51,373 nucleotides of DNA from Chitinophagaceae bacterium (GTDB lineage: Bacteria > Bacteroidota > Bacteroidia > Cytophagales > Cytophagaceae). Every line of letters begins with the position of its first letter. Within the stretch, counting starts at the first letter, position 1. The notes under the pieces are model-generated. The model was not told the origin of the DNA, did not search any database, and saw only the letters and a list, made by a program, of their open reading frames with translations. A program made the position numbers and the translations under genes. The stretch is from positions 1 to 51,373 of the forward strand of contig JAQBNS010000001.1 in the NCBI GenBank assembly GCA_028288405.1, given 5' to 3'. Shown here one piece after another: positions 43,296-51,373 of this stretch.

Positions 43296-43991
43296 TCAAT
43301 CAGCAAGAGATTCCAGCTTGCTGATACTCTTGATCCGAATCTGCTGGCGGCTGAATTCCAACAATCCCTCCTCTTCCAGTTTATTGATAAATGTCGTTGC
43401 GGTTTGCCTCGTACAACCCACTAACGAAGCTACTTCTGCATGTGTCAGGTAATTTTTGAACGTCAACTCATCTTCTTTGTCTTTTCGTTCTTTATGAGCC
43501 AGGTAGATAAAAAAATCAATGAGTCTTGCCCTGACATCTTTGTATATAATACTGGTAATACGGGATTGAAGTCCCTTAATTTTCAACCCTACTAATTTGG
43601 TAAATGAAATCGCCAGGTCAGGACGCTTCATTAAAATCTTTTCAAAATCTTCTACGGTGAAACTACAAATGTTAGCTTCCGAGCGAATCACTTGAGCGAA
43701 TTCCTGTTCACCGGTATCTCCTTCTAATGAAAGCTGCCCAAAAATATCACCCTGACTTAATACTTCCTTTATTTTTTCATTTCCTTCCTTGTCGTAGGTG
43801 CCGATCTTGATGTAGCCTTTTTTCAAAAAATAGAGACGGTCATTTCGCAAACTATTCAGGTATACAAACTCATTTTTTTTCTTACTCATGAATCCCGACA
43901 CAATGTTCAATTCGCTACACTCTTTGTAGGTGAGCTGTCGGAACAAGCGATGTTGTCTAAGCAGAATAAAACTTGAATCTTCTATATTCAT
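43296..43991 (-). CDS. Crp/Fnr family transcription regulator
   Basis: A 231-residue regulator: cyclic-nucleotide-type sensor domain (residues ~15-135, with YFLKKGYIKIGTYD and LSQGDIFGQLSLEGD), a dimer helix, and a winged helix with YLTHAEVASLVGCTRQTATTFINKLEEEGLL. There is no N-terminal cysteine cluster, so it is not an FNR iron-sulfur sensor. It lies 18 bases after the TPM gene and is probably the end of that operon; the DoxX-YceI operon begins just downstream. Confidence 0.88.
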   Translation of the reverse strand: MNIEDSSFILLRQHRLFRQLTYKECSELNIVSGFMSKKKNEFVYLNSLRNDRLYFLKKGYIKIGTYDKEGNEKIKEVLSQGDIFGQLSLEGDTGEQEFAQVIRSEANICSFTVEDFEKILMKRPDLAISFTKLVGLKIKGLQSRITSIIYKDVRARLIDFFIYLAHKERKDKEDELTFKNYLTHAEVASLVGCTRQTATTFINKLEEEGLLEFSRQQIRIKSISKLESLAD

Positions 43992-44009
43992 AGCTGAGTG
44001 ATCTTAAAA

Positions 44010-44780
44010 TTACCAACTTCCGCCGGCGCCGCCACCACCAAAACTTCCACCGCCAAAGCCACCAAAGCCGCCGCCACTTCCTCCACTGTATCCGCCTCTG
44101 GAAGAAAATCCACCGGATCCTAAACTACCAAGCAATGCGCCGGCAAGAAATCCGCCGCCGCCACTACCGCCGCCGCCGCGTTTAGACAGCCCGCTTAAAA
44201 TAGCGAGTAATACAACGAGTAATACAAATATAAAAATAGCTTTATTCCCTGAAGCTTTCCCTCCTTTAGCATCGGCCTGATAGGTACCCGACATGAGCTG
44301 AATGATCGCATCCGTGACTTGATCGAGTCCACCGTAATAATTTTGTGCTCTAAAACTTGGCTTAATAATTTCCTCAAACAAACGCTTGAGTGTAGCATCC
44401 GGTAAGGTTCCTTCCATTCCATAGCCCGTAGCTATAAAAAAACCATGCGGTTCTTTTACAGCGAGAATAAGTAAACCATTGTTTTTACCTTGTTGTCCTA
44501 CGCCCCATTTCTGCGCCAATCGTTGGGCATAATCTGATGGTTCATAGTCACCAATGTTTTCCCTGGTAACAACAACAATCTGTGTAGAGGTACTATCATT
44601 GTATGCATCGAGTTTCTGCTCTAATGCATTCACTTCTCCGGGCTTCAGAAAGCCCGCATAGTCATTGACCAACCTCGGTGGAGAGGGAAGTTCCGGAAAC
44701 TCTTCTTCCGCATGTACTGTTCCTGCAAAGCAGAAAATAATGCATGCGAAGAAAAACTTAACTATCGAATGAAATGTCAT
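44010..44780 (-). CDS. TPM-domain membrane protein with Gly-rich tail
   Basis: A 256-residue protein. Signal peptide/anchor (FHSIVKFFFACIIFCFAG), then a TPM domain (RLVNDYAGFLKPGEVNALE; STSTQIVVVTRENIG; GKNNGLLILAVKEP; FFIATGYGMEGTLPD), one membrane helix (AIFIFVLLVVLLAILSGL) and a Gly/Ser-rich tail. This is the YgcG-type layout. ATG at 44780 overlaps the preceding TPM gene by 23 bases. LemA and TPM proteins often occur together; biochemical role unsettled. Confidence 0.85.
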   Translation of the reverse strand: MTFHSIVKFFFACIIFCFAGTVHAEEEFPELPSPPRLVNDYAGFLKPGEVNALEQKLDAYNDSTSTQIVVVTRENIGDYEPSDYAQRLAQKWGVGQQGKNNGLLILAVKEPHGFFIATGYGMEGTLPDATLKRLFEEIIKPSFRAQNYYGGLDQVTDAIIQLMSGTYQADAKGGKASGNKAIFIFVLLVVLLAILSGLSKRGGGGSGGGGFLAGALLGSLGSGGFSSRGGYSGGSGGGFGGFGGGSFGGGGAGGSW

Positions 44781-45195
44781 TGGACAATTCGTTGTGGTCA
44801 TCTTTTTGGTAAGGGAAAAAGGTCGATAACTGTTGTCCTGCTTTGGCAATGCCATGTGCCAGGCCTTCGGCCAGTTTACCTTGTTTAAATAATTGTACAA
44901 CTTCTTCAAGAATGACATGCCAGAAATCTGCAGGGACTTTCTCGTCAATTCCTTTGTCTCCGATGATTGCCAGCTTGTGATCGTCTATAGACAAATAAAA
45001 CAGCACGCCATTGCGTTGTGCTGTTTTATGCATCGCAAGATTTTCAAAAACTTTGATGGCTCTTTTGTAGGGATCTCCAGGACAGGTTTTATCCAGGTGA
45101 ACACGGATTTCACCGGAAGTATCCTTCTCTGCATCCTTGATGGCTTGAACAATGGACAGTTGTTCCGCTTCTGAAAAGGCTTTTTTAGCGCTCAT
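44758..45195 (-). CDS. Short TPM-domain protein
   Basis: A 145-residue cytosolic-looking TPM-domain protein without signal peptide. SEAEQLSIVQAIKDAEKDTSGEIRVHL (start SEAEQL...SGEIRVHL), NGVLFYLSIDDHKLAIIGDKGIDEKVP and LAEGLAHGIAKAGQQL are family landmarks. It is placed between lemA and the larger TPM gene (gap 11 bases, overlap 23). Confidence 0.8.
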   Translation of the reverse strand: MSAKKAFSEAEQLSIVQAIKDAEKDTSGEIRVHLDKTCPGDPYKRAIKVFENLAMHKTAQRNGVLFYLSIDDHKLAIIGDKGIDEKVPADFWHVILEEVVQLFKQGKLAEGLAHGIAKAGQQLSTFFPYQKDDHNELSNDISFDS

Positions 45196-45206
45196 GGATA
45201 AGCGAA

Positions 45207-45788
45207 CTAAAATTCGATTTTCGGAGCTTTATCTGCGCCTGCTTGTGATTCGAAGTAAGCTTTCTTTTCGAATCCAAACATACCTGCTGTCAGGTTATTC
45301 GGGAACTTACGAATATACGTATTGTAGTCTTTTACCGCTTCGTTGAAACTTCTTCTTTCTACGGCGATTCTATTTTCCGTACCTTCTAACTGCGCCTGCA
45401 ATTCTAAGAAATTTTGATTGGCTTTTAGATCGGGATAGTTTTCTGTGATCATCAATAATTTACCCAAGGCAGTAGACAATCCGTCTTGTGCTTGTTGAAA
45501 TTTCTGTATGTTTTCAGGTGTTAATTTATCAGGATCCAAAGTCACTTGAGTCGCCCTGGCACGGGCTGCAATTACATTTTCCAATGTTTGACTTTCGTGT
45601 TTTGCATAACCTTTTACTACGGCAACCAGGTTCGGAATCAAATCCGCTCTGCGTTGGTATACGTTCTGTACTTGCGACCACTTCTCATCTACTGCTTCTT
45701 GTTTTTCAACCATAGAATTGTAACCGCAAGAACTAAGAGACACGGCTGCAAAAGCAAAAGCGATAACATTGAAAATTATTTTCTTCAT
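45207..45788 (-). CDS. lemA: LemA family lipoprotein
   Basis: A 193-residue LemA protein. Lipobox LSSC (Cys21), then the long-helix LemA domain: VDEKWSQVQNVYQRRADLIPNLVAVVKGYA, VIAARARATQ and a C-terminal FNEAVKDYNTYIRKFPNNLTAGMFGF (recognisable by RRADLIPNL and YNTYIRKFP). Likely anchored in a membrane. First gene of lemA-TPM-TPM-crp. Confidence 0.88.
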   Translation of the reverse strand: MKKIIFNVIAFAFAAVSLSSCGYNSMVEKQEAVDEKWSQVQNVYQRRADLIPNLVAVVKGYAKHESQTLENVIAARARATQVTLDPDKLTPENIQKFQQAQDGLSTALGKLLMITENYPDLKANQNFLELQAQLEGTENRIAVERRSFNEAVKDYNTYIRKFPNNLTAGMFGFEKKAYFESQAGADKAPKIEF

Positions 45789-45857
45789 TGGGATATCTGG
45801 TTTGTTTAAGTAAATATAATAATATTAAGACACAGGTTTACAACCTGATAAGTATTT

Positions 45858-46283
45858 TTATTTCGACCCAAGAACCGTTACAGTGATCTTTCGATCTTCG
45901 CCTTGGTCACGGTGTTCGCACAAGTAAATGCCTTGCCAGGTGCCTAATAAAAATCGACCGTTCTTTACCGGAATGGTCAATGATGCCCCCAGTATACTGG
46001 ACTTCACATGTGCCGGCATATCGTCGGGACCCTCGTCATCGTGCAGGTAACGTTTGTCTCCGTCAGGGACCAGTTCGTTAAAAAATAATTCAAGGTCGCG
46101 CCTCACCGTGGGGTCAGCATTCTCATTGAGCGTTAAGGAGGCGGAAGTATGATGAATGAAAACCTGCGCGATACCCTGATTGATCTCCTTTAGCCCGGTA
46201 AAAACAGATTCTATTCTGTCCGTTACCAAATGATAACCCCGCTTGAATCGGCCTAAGTTTATGGTTTGCTGTTTAACAATCAT
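45858..46283 (-). CDS. yjbQ: YjbQ/UPF0047 family protein
   Basis: A 141-residue protein with the family marks FIHHTSASLTLNEN and FLLGTWQGIYLCEHRDQG. Family members can replace thiamin phosphate synthase weakly; the true role is unclear. The ATG overlaps the stop of the upstream lipoprotein gene by one base (TGATG). A weak hairpin CAGGTT-TAC-AACCTG (45833-45847) follows the gene on its strand. Confidence 0.88.
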   Translation of the reverse strand: MIVKQQTINLGRFKRGYHLVTDRIESVFTGLKEINQGIAQVFIHHTSASLTLNENADPTVRRDLELFFNELVPDGDKRYLHDDEGPDDMPAHVKSSILGASLTIPVKNGRFLLGTWQGIYLCEHRDQGEDRKITVTVLGSK

Positions 46284-47608
46284 CAGGGTTTGTATTCGTA
46301 ACAGCCTAAGTCAGGTAAGGCATCACGCAAAGTGCCTTCCAAATCATCGGTAACGGAGGTAGGAACACTTTTGTCAACCGCAGGCGAAGTAGACTTCAAT
46401 TTAAAGTTTCTCAACACAGCCAATGCAAATTGTGGATCTTGATTGAGTATCGTACCGGTACCAGGAAAAGTAGTAAGACTTTTTACCAGGCAGCTGTCAA
46501 CTGTAACAGTTGTCGCAGGATCACAGACCAATTCACTGGTGTAGTTATCTCCCCATACAATAGAGTGTTTAACAAGCAACGATAGCGTTCCCGCCGGATC
46601 CTTGACTTCTATATTTACTCCGTTTCTGTAATAATCGTAAGAATACCCCGCCCATGTACAATAGCGAAACTCTCCGCTTCCTTTCCTGGATAAGCGCGTT
46701 CCCGCGTCCGAAGTGGCGAAGAACAAACAGTTGGTCGCTTTCAAATCGGTATAAGCTACATCTACCGCGCACTTCGTAAAATCATTAAACACACCATGAT
46801 CCATGGTAATGTCAGCAATTGTAGCGGGTGTGGTTGTATACACAAAAGATAACCCGGTCTCTGCATTTTCTATATGAAACCAGGATAGACTATTACCGGC
46901 ACTTCCTTCGTAAAACCTCAGCCCCAGCCATTGTCCCGGATTTTTTCCAGAAACTAATCCTCCAAAGAAAACGCTGTCGTTCTTTTCCCCGGTGACTAAT
47001 AACGTCCCTTTAATATCCAATGAACTTCCTCTGGAAGCCATGACCTGTGTTCCTTTTTGAATGGTCAATGTACAACCTGCAGGAACTACTGTTTGTCCCA
47101 ATAAGACAATAGGTTTCGTATCGTCCCACACTGTAGCGCAAGGCAGATCACCGGAAGGGACTAGTATAGCATCTCTGCCTACCGCTTTCAACAACACTCT
47201 TTGCTCCTGGCCGTTGACTAAAAAACGAATAGAGTCCTCCACCAAATAAGGTGTGTTTTGAGCCATCGCAGAAAAAAACAAATCGATGACGATGAGTAAA
47301 CTGTCTCCACCAATTAATTCCAGGCCTCGCACGATAGGTCCCTGCTGACCGTTTACTAAAATTTTAAAAGGAGAAGACACTCCGCCTGCTAAGGAAACTT
47401 CACTGATAGAAAGTGCACCGTTATTGGGATTGTAGACTTTAATGCGTTTAGTAGGATAATGAAGATCTGCAAAAAGCGTGTCGTAAACCACTATCGATTG
47501 AGAAAAAGACAATCGCGCTGAAGGATCTGTAATGACCACTTCATCTTTCCTTGTGCATTGCCACAGTATAGGCAAGAACAATAACGCGATGTAAAATTTA
47601 GTTTTCAA
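46283..47608 (-). CDS. Surface lipoprotein with beta-helix-like region and anchor-Q-type C-terminus
   Basis: A 441-residue lipoprotein; lipobox LWQC (Cys18). The middle is a series of short strand repeats like a right-handed beta helix (DIKGTLLVTGEKNDSVFFGG; WFHIENAETGLSF; TDLKATNCLFFATS; VKHSIVWGDN). The end, FKLKSTSPAVDK ... DLEGTLRDALPDLGCYEY, matches the 'SPA.D ... D..G..R.....DiG.yEy' ending seen in choice-of-anchor-Q proteins. Likely surface-exposed; ligand unknown. Coupled to yjbQ only by overlap. Confidence 0.7.
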   Translation of the reverse strand: MKTKFYIALLFLPILWQCTRKDEVVITDPSARLSFSQSIVVYDTLFADLHYPTKRIKVYNPNNGALSISEVSLAGGVSSPFKILVNGQQGPIVRGLELIGGDSLLIVIDLFFSAMAQNTPYLVEDSIRFLVNGQEQRVLLKAVGRDAILVPSGDLPCATVWDDTKPIVLLGQTVVPAGCTLTIQKGTQVMASRGSSLDIKGTLLVTGEKNDSVFFGGLVSGKNPGQWLGLRFYEGSAGNSLSWFHIENAETGLSFVYTTTPATIADITMDHGVFNDFTKCAVDVAYTDLKATNCLFFATSDAGTRLSRKGSGEFRYCTWAGYSYDYYRNGVNIEVKDPAGTLSLLVKHSIVWGDNYTSELVCDPATTVTVDSCLVKSLTTFPGTGTILNQDPQFALAVLRNFKLKSTSPAVDKSVPTSVTDDLEGTLRDALPDLGCYEYKP

Positions 47609-47640
47609 TTTCAGAGTTGATATACCGAATGTTGTTTTCT

Positions 47641-48093
47641 TTACTTCACCAATTTCAATTCACTCAACCAGGAAGGTTCTTTTGAAACCCAATCGTTACT
47701 ATAGGCTTCACTTGCCAATCCTGATTCGAAGGTGGCCATTGCATTGGCTACATCACCATAGTTTTTTGTTCCGGAAGCCAATGACTTCAATTGAGCCAAA
47801 CTAAATTGTTGTTTGAATTTTCCCGGCTTGATATATTCTGAAAGTTCAGAAACACACTTTGCCAACGTTACAGCATCCGTTGCATTGGTTAATTCACTGG
47901 TCCATTGCGCACGCGCCTGTGAAGTCCAGCTGTTTAGAAAAGTACTCGCGTCTATTGAAGAAACCAGTTGCTCCAATAAACCTTTACCCTTTTTCAAAGG
48001 ATCAATGGGAGCAGCGCCAGAAGAAGGGGTTTGAGCCTGAGCACTTAAAAAAGTGAACGCTGCAAACCATACGATAGCCATGTATTTGTTCAT
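47641..48093 (-). CDS. Small secreted hypothetical protein
   Basis: A 150-residue exported protein: signal peptide MNKYMAIVWFAAFTFLSAQAQ, then a helical soluble domain (LLEQLVSSIDASTFLNSW, WTSELTNATDAVTLAKCV, LSEYIKPGKFKQQF) without a motif I recognise. ATG at 48093 begins the signal peptide. It lies 13 bases after the S1 protein gene and may be co-transcribed. Confidence 0.6.
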   Translation of the reverse strand: MNKYMAIVWFAAFTFLSAQAQTPSSGAAPIDPLKKGKGLLEQLVSSIDASTFLNSWTSQARAQWTSELTNATDAVTLAKCVSELSEYIKPGKFKQQFSLAQLKSLASGTKNYGDVANAMATFESGLASEAYSNDWVSKEPSWLSELKLVK

Positions 48094-48106
48094 GTGACTG
48101 TATATT

Positions 48107-48940
48107 TTAAGAGAGTAAAGAAATCCCTTTATCCTCCAGTACAATTAGTTTTTGCTTATACAAAGTCCCTATTGCTTTCTTGAATGTTTTCTTGCTCATC
48201 TGCAATTCATCCATGATGTCCTCCGGACTGCTGTTGTCCGTGAGTGGCAGAAAGCCTTTATTCTTTTTTAATCTGTCCAATACAACCTGCGCATTGACTT
48301 CAATATTAGCAAAACCTTGCTGTTGCAGAGAAACATCAATTTTACGGTCTTCTCTAACGTGTTTGATATAGCCCGTCACTTCATCGCCTGGCTCTACTAC
48401 ACTAAAGATTTGGTTCTTGTACAGTAAGCCTTTATACTTCTGATTGATGATGACGTTATAACCAAGATCTGTTTCCGTCCATACCAGTAAGTCTACTTGT
48501 TGTCCTTCGGTCAAGTCTTCGGACTCCTCTTCCAGAAAACGATCCAGCTTGTTGGTAGCTGCTAATCTACCGGTAGTTTCATCAACGTATAAATAAACGA
48601 TTTGGTATTGTCCCACCCGCATACGTGTAGTTTGCTCACGGTAAGGAACCATCAGATCCTTTTCCAATCCCCAATCTAAAAATGCACCGAAATCATTGAC
48701 GTCCTTGACACGCAAGGAAGCAAAGCCATTCAGTTTAATCCTTGGCTCCAATGTAGTGGCGATCAAACGGTCTTCGGAATCGCGGTACACAAATACATCA
48801 ATCTCATCGTTGATGTCTATGCCTTCCGGAATGTATTTGATGGGTAATAAAATATCTTGTCCTTCCTGATCTCCCAGGTATAAACCTACGCTGGTGTTGC
48901 GCAGAACGATCAAACGGTTATGCTTTCCTATTTCAATCAT
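48107..48940 (-). CDS. S1-like RNA-binding protein, CvfB family
   Basis: A 277-residue cytosolic protein of the CvfB type: several S1-like OB domains (VGLYLGDQEGQDILLPIKY; VKDVNDFGAFLDWGLEKDLMVP; YKGLLYKNQIFSVVEPGDEV) followed by a C-terminal winged helix (SSPEDIMDELQMSKKTFKKAIG). CvfB affects virulence-factor expression in Staphylococcus through RNA binding. ATG at 48940 gives the usual MIEIGK start. Confidence 0.85.
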   Translation of the reverse strand: MIEIGKHNRLIVLRNTSVGLYLGDQEGQDILLPIKYIPEGIDINDEIDVFVYRDSEDRLIATTLEPRIKLNGFASLRVKDVNDFGAFLDWGLEKDLMVPYREQTTRMRVGQYQIVYLYVDETTGRLAATNKLDRFLEEESEDLTEGQQVDLLVWTETDLGYNVIINQKYKGLLYKNQIFSVVEPGDEVTGYIKHVREDRKIDVSLQQQGFANIEVNAQVVLDRLKKNKGFLPLTDNSSPEDIMDELQMSKKTFKKAIGTLYKQKLIVLEDKGISLLS

Positions 48941-49007
48941 GATGGACCATTCATTAATCAATGGATTGTCAAAGATGGCAATAAATAAAGGGAAGAAAAA
49001 CTGCCCG

Positions 49008-50576
49008 TTACCTTATTTCAACCAATTGATACTTGTGAGCACTTTTGAAATAATAGCCCATTAAAATGGCATTGTCTTCTAAAGGCAATACCTTGATCAG
49101 ATCCGGCATATTATTTTTAAATTTCTGGTCTTCGTAATCGTTCAGTTTCTCACGTAATGTCTTTGGTGGGGCAAGCTCAACATGTTCTAAGCTCATCGCA
49201 TCTACCAGAGAGTAGAAATAAGTAGATTCTATGTAAGTATAGGCACTGCTTGGATAGTAACCGGGATAACCATAATTGTAACCGGGATTTCCCCAACCAT
49301 ATGCTCCTCCAAATCCGCCTCCGCCCATCGGATAACCCATGCCGAATCCACCCATTCCACCCATTCCCATTCCCATTCCTATACCAAAACTCACACGCGG
49401 AGATCCTCCTCCACTCCCGTTATTTCCATAGCCTCCATACGATTGTTTAAATTCATAAGAGCCTATTTGTATCAAGTACTGATCATTGATTTCATTGACA
49501 GCAATGGCGATCTTACCATTTTGTACCTTGTTCAAATATTGAGAAGTTTTTCCAATGACCTTAGGCGTACTACTACCGCTTTCTGAGAGGATAGGGCCGT
49601 TCTTAATTAAAATGGGCAGGTCTCTAAAAATCTTTTCGTTCCATTCCAGTTTTACAGAATCCACATCCAGCATCACCACGTTGAGCATTTCGTCATTGGA
49701 TGTGGCTCTAAACAACTTGTTGTAATACAAAAAAGAATTCCCTTGCTTGTTGCTTCCTTTTCCTTCACCTGCTTCCAGCTTAAAGGCTAATTTTTTTTCT
49801 GTCAATTTTTTCTGATCCACATCAATCGTATACAACCACAATTGATCCGGTTCGTCCATTGTGATGATCAACTGACCGTTGATGACATACAACTTGTTTA
49901 AAGCATGCGATGACTTGAGATTGTTTTCCAGATCATATGTTATTTTATCGAGACCAATATCAGAATACATTCTTTCATTGAGTTGATCCTCTGTGATACG
50001 AAGTACATCATTTAACTTTGGGTGTTGTACCTCGAAAGATGTTTTGACAAAAGGATTACCCTGTGAAGATTCCCAAAGGTGAATCAGAGATGCTGTCCGA
50101 CTCACCGTAATTAAATAAAACTTCTGATTGACTTGCAACGCTGTGAGAAAATCTTCGTCTCCGGGCAACACTCCGCAATCCAGCGTTTGTGTAACACCCA
50201 TTCCAAGATCGACTCTAAATGCTTTAATGGTTTTGGATCGTTCGTTATAAAAATAAGCCGTGTGAAACTTGGCGTCTCTTGTGGCAAGCAGGTACTCTGT
50301 TCTGTGCAATGATTTATCTAATTCGAAGCTGGCACTCGTAAAGGAGTAGTTTTTGTTGACTGTAGTCAACTGAATTTGCTTGTGGTTTAAAAAACTAAAG
50401 ATGTATTTCCCTTCACTGTTTTTAACAACATCTACTCTATCGGGTTTCTTGATCTTGAAATCAATCAATGCTTGTTCACCTTGTGCTTTGACCAAAGCAG
50501 GCAGAAAAATAAAGGCCATTAGAAAAAACACCTTCGTTCCTCTTTTTGAAGCGTTGGAAAAATATATACTCTTCAT
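49008..50576 (-). CDS. Large secreted protein with Gly/Tyr-rich insert
   Basis: A 522-residue exported protein. Signal peptide about residues 12-32 (VFFLMAFIFLPALVKAQ), then a beta-rich region (residues ~35-375) resembling a propeller, then a low-complexity insert (~380-450) of Gly, Met, Tyr and Pro (GMGMGMGGMGGFGMGYP; YGYPGYYPSSAY), then a conserved tail (THLRE-like KTLREKLNDYEDQKFKNNMPD). No sorting domain is visible. Function unknown. Confidence 0.6.
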   Translation of the reverse strand: MKSIYFSNASKRGTKVFFLMAFIFLPALVKAQGEQALIDFKIKKPDRVDVVKNSEGKYIFSFLNHKQIQLTTVNKNYSFTSASFELDKSLHRTEYLLATRDAKFHTAYFYNERSKTIKAFRVDLGMGVTQTLDCGVLPGDEDFLTALQVNQKFYLITVSRTASLIHLWESSQGNPFVKTSFEVQHPKLNDVLRITEDQLNERMYSDIGLDKITYDLENNLKSSHALNKLYVINGQLIITMDEPDQLWLYTIDVDQKKLTEKKLAFKLEAGEGKGSNKQGNSFLYYNKLFRATSNDEMLNVVMLDVDSVKLEWNEKIFRDLPILIKNGPILSESGSSTPKVIGKTSQYLNKVQNGKIAIAVNEINDQYLIQIGSYEFKQSYGGYGNNGSGGGSPRVSFGIGMGMGMGGMGGFGMGYPMGGGGFGGAYGWGNPGYNYGYPGYYPSSAYTYIESTYFYSLVDAMSLEHVELAPPKTLREKLNDYEDQKFKNNMPDLIKVLPLEDNAILMGYYFKSAHKYQLVEIR

Positions 50577-50628
50577 CTTTGTTTCTCCTTTACGTTTATT
50601 CGCTAATTTCGCTTAGTTTTATTCTATA

Positions 50629-51315
50629 ATGAAAAAACTCCTGGAAATATTTTTTATTGTGCTGGTGTTGCTGATTGCAAACATTGGCCTTTTCCTTTTC
50701 TGGTGGATCTTAACTGACCCTAGTAATTACCTGTGGGAACCCGTCTCCTCAGATAGGGAATACATCGTTGTCAGTGCCTGTTCTAAAATTTTCTGGACCA
50801 AATATTACACCTGGACCCTTGTTATTAACCTGCTGACTTTTTCTTTTTTATTTTACCACTACAACAAGCTTGTCAGCCTCAGCTTGACAGGTTTAGCATC
50901 CCTTGTTTACCTCGTTTCCTGGCTCTTTTTTAATCCTTACGTAGCCAAAAACTATGTCATCGTATTTGAGTCTCAGGAAGTCTCTCCTCCATTTATAACC
51001 GAACCGATTAAGCAAGGAGGCACTTCTACCGGAGCAATCCTCTTGGAACATATTGCCGACAAACAATATCCTCGCAGATATTATGCCATTAAAGCATTAG
51101 GAGAAATCCGTTACGCCCCCTCGGCGGAAGCTTTGGGTAAAATCTTATTGAATGGTAAGGAAACTGAAAAAATCAGAGGGGCTTGTTACATTTCCCTTAA
51201 ATCCATACGAAGCGATCTTTCCGCCAAATACCTGTTATTGTTCTCTCAGTTGGTACTTAAAAATGAAAAAGACAGACAGGTGATACAACGGTTGGAGAAG
51301 GAAAACGCGTATTGA
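50629..51315 (+). CDS. Membrane protein with C-terminal HEAT-like repeats
   Basis: A 228-residue protein with three hydrophobic helices in its first half (residues ~5-28, 62-78, 84-101) and a soluble C-terminal part with HEAT-like helix pairs (YYAIKALGEIRYAPSAEAL; IRGACYISLKSIRSDLSAKY). HEAT repeats usually bind proteins. It is divergent from the Gly-rich secreted protein over 52 bases. Function unknown. Confidence 0.65.
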   Translation: MKKLLEIFFIVLVLLIANIGLFLFWWILTDPSNYLWEPVSSDREYIVVSACSKIFWTKYYTWTLVINLLTFSFLFYHYNKLVSLSLTGLASLVYLVSWLFFNPYVAKNYVIVFESQEVSPPFITEPIKQGGTSTGAILLEHIADKQYPRRYYAIKALGEIRYAPSAEALGKILLNGKETEKIRGACYISLKSIRSDLSAKYLLLFSQLVLKNEKDRQVIQRLEKENAY

Positions 51316-51373
51316 GGGACGAGCGAGGAGCTAGGAGGTACGATACGTTCCTCCTAGCTCCTCGCTCGTCCCT
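51315..51373. repeat. Heptamer-phased palindrome at window end
   Basis: Arms 51315-51338 and 51350-51373 are exact 24-bp reverse complements with an 11-base centre. The units are gagggac, gagcgag, gagctag, gaggtac in 7-base phase. The left arm starts in the stop codon of the preceding gene. The window stops at the end of the right arm, so it may extend further. Confidence 0.85.

Overview
The window is about 51.4 kb of a chromosome from a member of the Bacteroidota. The signs are a type IX secretion (T9SS) C-terminal sorting domain, TonB-dependent receptors paired with HmuY-like proteins and lipoproteins, TAnnTTTG-type -7 promoter elements, few recognisable Shine-Dalgarno sequences, and several families typical of the phylum (GH3-like adenylating enzyme, DUF2130, LysE/NRDE/DinB/ATP-grasp operon). 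The order cannot be fixed from the sequence; a Cytophagales, Chitinophagales or Sphingobacteriales relative would fit. I see no rRNA, tRNA, prophage, IS element or CRISPR array. Coding density is high.

Layout. 1-1135: 3' end of der, a tiny Thr/Ala/Asp lipoprotein and a SprT-like metallopeptidase. 1300-6186 (minus): amino-sugar salvage (BadF-type kinase, murQ, unknown 188-aa protein), a small cytochrome b5-like protein, an arginase-fold protein with an altered metal site, and a radical SAM protein. 6305-13352: fructose-bisphosphate aldolase, a GT2 and a GT-C-like membrane protein, an operon with two guanidino-modifying-fold enzymes, and an SRPBCC protein. 13628-14707: prfA.

15765-22231 is the most coherent accessory region. 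It holds a LuxR-type response regulator, a T9SS-exported HmuY-like protein, a DUF6607-like protein, a TonB receptor and a lipid-anchored HmuY-like protein. The first two genes carry the same 17-bp Fur-box-like palindrome on their -7 elements, so this looks like an iron-repressed heme uptake locus. 22530-24828: a secreted protein of unknown function and an outer-membrane beta-barrel. 25188-32558 (minus): GH3-like enzyme, lptB, recJ, DUF2130, SPOR-like protein, fumC. 32973-34337: radA.

34570-37830 is a second metal locus: a small His/Cys-rich membrane protein, a ZnuD-like TonB receptor and a lipoprotein. A perfect 8-1-8 palindrome of the Zur type overlaps the first start codon. 37979-43150: LEA14-like lipoprotein and glutamine amidotransferase on a symmetric divergent promoter, then a tightly coupled operon DoxX-YceI-DinB-NRDE-ATP-grasp-LysE (minus). 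43296-50576 (minus): lemA-TPM-TPM-Crp/Fnr, YjbQ with a surface lipoprotein, CvfB-like S1 protein and secreted unknowns. 50629-51315: a membrane protein with HEAT-like repeats.

The most unusual DNA-level feature is the intergenic repeats. Many gene junctions carry inverted repeats whose arms are built of degenerate 7-bp units, with a different unit at each locus. A ~105-bp double-hairpin element occurs twice in opposite orientations, and a third family (pattern GTCCCCTTnAGGGGATTTAGGGGTAAG) brackets three junctions. These often abut stop codons and in places supply stop codon bases or C-terminal codons.
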